In this document: in pieces, positions 18,235-21,969 of the stretch
Numbering within the stretch: the stretch's first letter is position 1
Layout of the letters: each line of letters starts with the position of its first letter
DNA from: Carex sylvatica
Lineage: Eukaryota; Streptophyta; Magnoliopsida; Poales; Cyperaceae
DNA: 21,969 bases
Assembly (NCBI GenBank): GCA_964058845.1
Contig: CAXKVR010000836.1
Location: forward strand, 1 to 21,969
Reading direction: 5' to 3'
Notes under the pieces: generated by a model
What the model was told of the DNA's origin: nothing
Seen by the model: only the letters and a program-made list of their open reading frames with translations
The model's database searches: none
Made by a program: the position numbers and the translations under genes

Positions 18235-19455
18235 CCGATTTTTTATTAATATTAAAAAAAAATTAAAATTTAAAATAATAATAAGTTTGACACTGAATTT
18301 TAAAAACTACTCAAACCGCAAATTATTTTTGCGATTTCAAGACCTAAAACCAAAATTTTTTTTTACGGTTTTATAATTTCAAAACCACGTTAAAAAAAAA
18401 GAAAAAAAAACTGCAAATTTTTTTTGCGGTTTTATAGTCAAAACAGTGTTTAAAAAAAAATCCGCAAAATTTATTGCATTTTTTTATTTTTTCAGCTTTT
18501 TTTATATTTAAATAGAAATATTGATAATTTATTTATTTTTTATATTAAAATATTAGAAATATTAATAGATGAAATACTATATAATTTAATTTATTAGAAA
18601 GACTGCTACAAATAATCCGAATCAACATTTTTCATACCGGATTTTTTGCAGTTGTAAGGAAAATTAATATATTTTTTTATGTGTTATTGGAAAAAATTAA
18701 AAATGCTTAGATTCGCAGTTATTGATCCCAGTTTAAAAGTCACTTCTAGGTAATATAGAAATTATTGTTATCCTTCTATGCATTTAATTTATAAAAGAAA
18801 TTTCTATTTAAAAAAACAAAATTTTTGAATTATTTAATGATTGGTATTAAAAATAATTCTCAAAATAGATATAACTTTTTATAAATTAAATGCACTAGAA
18901 GGATGACAATAATTTATGTATTACCTAGAACTGACTTTTAAACGGGATCAATAACTGAGAATCTAAGCATTTTTATTTTTTTTCCAATAACACATAAAGA
19001 AATATATTAATTTTTCTTACAACCGCAAAAAATATGGTATGAAAAATGTTAATCCGGATTATTTGTAGCAGTCTTTCTAATAAATTAAATTATATAGTAT
19101 TTCATCTATTTTCAAAGAAATATATTAAGTAGTTCTAATATTTTAATATAAAAATAAATAAATTATAAATATTTCTATTTAAATAAAGAAAGCTGAAAAA
19201 TGAAAAATCACAATAAATTTTTGCAGTTTTTTTTTTTTTTAAAAACACTTTTTTACTATAAAACTGTAAAAAAAATTTGCAGTTTTTGCTTTTTTTTTTT
19301 TTTTTTTTAACATGATTTTAGAATTATAAAACTGCAATTTTTTTTTACGATTTTAGATCTTAAAATTGCAAAAAAAAATTTACACGATTTATGTAGTTTT
19401 CGAAATTCAGCCTCAAACTGATTTTTTTTTTTTTTGATATTAATAAAAATTTCGG
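18235..19455. mobile_element. Fold-back Mutator-like MITE, 1221 bp, perfect 9-bp TSD
   Basis: CTCTGTGAC flanks both ends exactly (18226-18234 and 19456-19464). The ends are CCGATTTTTTATTAATATT and, from the right, CCGAAATTTTTATTAATATC, close to the termini of 6535-7609. The outer arms are rich in ACCGCAAAT/ATTTGCGGT words separated by A and T tracts. The inner 18543-19148 is the palindromic core also found in 6535-7609. No transposase is encoded. Confidence 0.9.
18543..19148. repeat. Second copy of the shared palindromic core
   Basis: Homologous along its length to 6788-7418, with scattered substitutions and small indels. It is itself an inverted repeat, folding about a centre near 18845. 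Confidence 0.8.
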
Positions 19456-19464
19456 CTCTGTGAC

Positions 19465-19800
19465 TCACTGTTAAAATACACAGATCAGATGAATCACTGC
19501 CAGTACTACAGTGAACAGTATCAGAACAATCTAGGATATATAAATTCGTCTCACCGGAGGTAACAAAATATTTGTATTTAGATCTGAACTGTTCACTTAG
19601 AATCTGCACAACTATTAAAGCTGCTCCGTGCGTTTCATGTTGGACCGGAATCCGATCCGATGGTCGTGATGCAAACAGAAATATTCTGTTACCTCAGAGA
19701 ATATGGATTCTTATATATACACGATGCGTTGCGCACTGATGTTGCGTTATCCTAACTTTTTTCCTTAAAAAGGCTGCAGGTGGCTGACAAAAACAGATAT
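19465..19800. other. Unassigned spacer between two fold-back elements
   Basis: About 340 bases of balanced composition; no reading frame or element end is supported. It contains CAGTGAACAGTATCAG and CTGAACTGTTCACTTAG, which can pair weakly (about 19508 and 19586). Confidence 0.35.
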
Positions 19801-19809
19801 TTTCTATTG

Positions 19810-20968
19810 GGGACAGGAAACTGTCCGAACTTCGATAGAAATCCTCCCCAAAGCGTTTCACGACCGCATGATTAAATCTTATAAAATTGATTAAATTAAT
19901 GCTAACGGATTTGTTATGACGTTAACCTCTCTCCGTTAAAAAAGAGAGGAAATAATCTGTCTTCTCTCTGTGTCAGACAAAGAAGGTAACTGTTATTTCT
20001 CTCCACAATTGAATTCAAATCGAAAACTCCACAAAATAAAGAAAATCACCCAACCCTCATCCATTCCGTGCCCCACTGCCCCTGTTCTTTATAAACTAAA
20101 TATATGATTTGGCATGCTACTAAGAAATGGAAATATTTATAATTAAGGGGTGTCTTGGCTAGCATCTGAGACAGTGGCCGCATGAGCTTGACAGTACCAC
20201 TACATGAAAGATTATACCTTGATCCACAGTATCACTAGGGTGGTGTGTAGAGTGGGAAAAATGGCACGGCGGAGCCGGCTTCATCATGGAACGGTACGGC
20301 ACGTGTTTAGGGTTTAGAGTTTAAACACGTAAGTCACGGCACGGCATAAAGTCAAAGTCACAGCATGTTAGTCACGGCACGTTTTTTTCCACTCTAGTGG
20401 CGTGCAATGATCCACATGTGCTGGCAAACTATGCCAGAAGATCATTCCAGTCCACTAATGAATCAAGCACTGCAAGCTATGTACCAGCAATAGGTTTAAC
20501 CGCTAAAATTAAATACTAAATGTTACTCTAGTGAATCATTTGAAATCCATGTATTAAATAAGTAACATCTACAGGAAAAAAAATTCACCAGATACCAAAA
20601 TCTATAACTAAGAATTAATAGTTGTTAACAAATCTATAACTAAGAGATTTGAAGAAGGTAGGGTTGATAGCACAAGATTATAAATGAGAACTTATTTGTG
20701 TTCTTGGCGACATTAATCAGACAAAGAAAATGAAATTGGTAAGGCTTCCTCCAATGATACACTCTGTATTTGTCGATTTAATATCAGATCAGAATTGAGA
20801 GAGAAGACCGGTTGTTTCCTTTCTTTCTTTTTTAAACGGAGAGAGGGGTTAACGTCAAAACAAATCCGTTAGCATTAATTTAATCAATTTTAATAAGATC
20901 TAATCATGTAGTTCCGAAACACTTTGGAGAGATTTCAGTCCAAAGCTATTCGGACAAATTCCCATCCC
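19810..20968. mobile_element. Mutator-like element, 1159 bp, with G-rich termini and a nested hAT MITE
   Basis: The ends are GGGACAGGAAACTGTCCGAA and, from the right, GGGATGGGAATTTGTCCGAA. The arms continue inward for about 170 bases (19810-19980 and 20795-20968), including ATTAAATTAATGCTAACGGA. The 9-bp flanks TTTCTATTG (19801-19809) and TTTTTGTTG (20969-20977) match at seven of nine bases, both differences being transitions. Unlike the other fold-back elements, it has a long non-palindromic interior of about 800 bases, which might derive from captured host DNA; no domain is recognised in it. Confidence 0.75.
20248..20396. mobile_element. hAT-type MITE, 149 bp, nested in the Mutator-like element
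   Basis: Ends are TAGAGTGGGAAAAATGGCAC and, from the right, TAGAGTGGAAAAAAACGTGC. The 8-bp flanks GTGGTGTG (20240-20247) and GTGGCGTG (20397-20404) match at seven of eight, as expected for a hAT target duplication. Inside, ACGGCACG words recur. It inserted after the host element. Confidence 0.78.
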
Positions 20969-20977
20969 TTTTTGTTG

Positions 20978-21126
20978 ACCCAATTGAAAATTTTGAGTGG
21001 GTAAATGTTGGTATCAAATCGATTGTAGGTACCTAACTGGCCGATTTTTTTAATAATAGAAATTAAATAAATAAAATATCGGAATACGATACTGATTTTT
21101 CTTTTTTTTAAAATATGAGTAGAACG
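20978..21126. other. Short AT-rich spacer
   Basis: Begins at the right flank of the preceding element and ends at the first GGGACGGG-type hairpin. Nothing else is seen. Confidence 0.35.
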
Positions 21127-21209
21127 GGATGCTTGAACCCGTCCCATGGGACGGGACAAATTATCTCGTCCCGAAATCCACTAATTACCGCTGATTACCA
21201 CCCATTAAT

Positions 21210-21245
<36 letters not shown>

Positions 21246-21615
21246 GGGATGGGAAGGGTGGACCCGTCCCGGAAATGAAAAAACGGAAAAAAAATAAATA
21301 AATAAACGAAAAAAAAAAAACGGGACGAGAAGGGTGGGCCCGTCCCGAAAATGAAAAAAACGGAAAAAAAAAAAGAAAAAAAAAAAAAACGGAAAAAAAA
21401 AAAAAAACCGGGACGGGAAGGGTCGACCCGTCCCGGAAATGAAAAAAACAGAAAAAAAAAAACGAAAAAAAAAAACCGGGACGGGAAGGGTGGACCCATC
21501 CCGGAAATGCGAAAAAAAAAAAAACCGGGACGGGAAGGATGGACCCGTCCCGGAAATGAAAAAAAAAGAAAAAAAGAAAAAGAAAGAGAAGACGGGAAGG
21601 GAGGAACTGTCCCAA
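21127..21615. repeat. Array of GGGACGGG...CCCGTCCC hairpins separated by poly-A
   Basis: Imperfect palindromes of the form CCGGGACGGG-(9 nt)-CCCGTCCCGG start at about 21243, 21320, 21407, 21476 and 21523, with a diverged copy at about 21592 and two related stems at 21127-21178. Each is followed by AAATGAAAAAA-type A-rich spacers of 15-50 bases, one of them over 30 A residues. The array makes long, low-complexity frames on both strands (Lys/Arg-rich one way, Phe-rich the other) that are not genes. Confidence 0.85.
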
Positions 21616-21741
21616 ACTATTATTAATAAGAGAGAAGAGAAGAAAATCTATCGACAGAGAGAGAAATAAAATAGAGACAGAAGTTCATCTGCGAAGAAAA
21701 GAAGCTCCAATCTACGAAGAAAAGAAGCTCCAAAGTTAAGG
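21600..21741 (+). other. Probable 5' leader exon of the gene at the right edge
   Basis: The stretch is GA-rich, with the direct repeat CGAAGAAAAGAAGCTCCAA at 21691 and 21715 (24-base spacing), and ends in AAGTTAAG|GTAATT, a good donor. An intron of 153 bases (21742-21894) follows and ends in TTTTGTAG|GTTAAT. Leader introns just upstream of the ATG are common in plant genes. The transcription start is not defined. Confidence 0.45.
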
Positions 21742-21918
21742 TAATTATTTTCAATAACGAAGTTGAATTTTAAATCGTTGACTTATTAATTATATTTTAT
21801 GCTGCGTCATTCTATCTATTGTAAAATAATTTAATTAATATTAGTTTTTATTATTGTAATAATAATAATATGTTATTTATTCATTGTTTTGTAGGTTAAT
21901 TTATAAAAATAATTAATC

Positions 21919-21969
21919 ATGTTAATGCTGAGGATTTATTTTGGTGGTGAAATACGACACGGTCGTAAA
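21919..21969 (+). CDS. Start of a MULE transposase-like reading frame, cut by the window edge
   Basis: Seventeen codons are visible, MLMLRIYFGGEIRHGRK, open to the right edge. The pattern hydrophobic-RIYFGGEI followed by a basic Gly-rich turn resembles the N-terminal part of plant Mutator-like (mudrA-type) proteins, which often begin with a short strand and a GGE motif. The start is the first ATG after a plausible leader intron; a second in-frame Met follows at codon 3. With only 17 residues the family call is tentative. Position beside a hairpin array and among many MULE derivatives is consistent with an autonomous element starting near 21127. Confidence 0.4.
   Translation, partial: MLMLRIYFGGEIRHGRK

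Noticed and set aside
21240..21615. Regularly spaced palindromic repeats reminiscent of a CRISPR array
   Set aside because: Spacers are poly-A with variable length and the context is plant nuclear DNA; this is a transposon-type hairpin array.
21205..21669. Lys/Arg-rich and Phe-rich frames of 76-136 codons
   Set aside because: Produced by poly-A tracts and the GGGACGGG hairpin array; periodic and low-complexity on both strands.

Overview
The window looks like nuclear DNA of a flowering plant, probably a monocot (weakly supported). It is AT-rich, contains no bacterial-style gene packing, and is dominated by transposable-element remnants. I can support only two host-type or element coding units: one complete four-exon gene on the minus strand (3101-5620) and the first 17 codons of a second gene on the plus strand that runs off the right edge (21919-21969). 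The intact gene is a member of the PEBP family, FLOWERING LOCUS T (FT) clade. The exons join to a 176-residue protein with exon lengths 192, 62, 41 and 236 bp; the 62 and 41 bp middle exons are the standard FT sizes.  Layout: 1-1287 is a long LTR, and 1288-about 2235 its flanking internal non-coding region, of a minus-strand Ty1/Copia-like retroelement. 2236-3100 is unassigned DNA plus the FT 3' flank. 3101-5620 is the FT-like gene, with a possible hAT-type insertion in intron 3. 5621-6525 is its promoter region. From 6526 to 20977 the sequence is mostly fold-back Mutator-like (MULE) elements recognisable by 9-bp target-site duplications: 6535-7609, 7824-9212 (containing a solo LTR and a microsatellite), 9240-9655, 12041-13107 (containing a 72-bp minisatellite), 13955-14130, a cluster of four at 16354-18008, 18235-19455 and 19810-20968 (containing a nested hAT MITE). 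A Ty3/Gypsy-like LTR lies at about 10260-11960 and hAT-like remnants at 13137-13860 and near 15152. The right end (21127-21615) is an array of GC-rich hairpins separated by poly-A, followed by a leader exon, a small intron and the start of a reading frame resembling the N-terminus of plant MULE transposases.  The main biological points are two. First, the FT-like protein keeps the ligand pocket, the Tyr/Gln pair that separates FT from TFL1, and the residues that contact 14-3-3 proteins, but all three segment-B positions (Tyr134, Gly137, Trp138 of Arabidopsis FT) that distinguish florigen from antiflorigen paralogs are replaced (Ser, Ile, Val). It is therefore a candidate floral repressor or neofunctionalised FT. 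Second, the gene sits beside a dense colony of large hairpin-forming MULE derivatives, one of them about 0.8 kb upstream of the predicted transcription start, which could be a source of small RNAs and of chromatin silencing. All assignments come from reading the sequence by eye; no database search was run.
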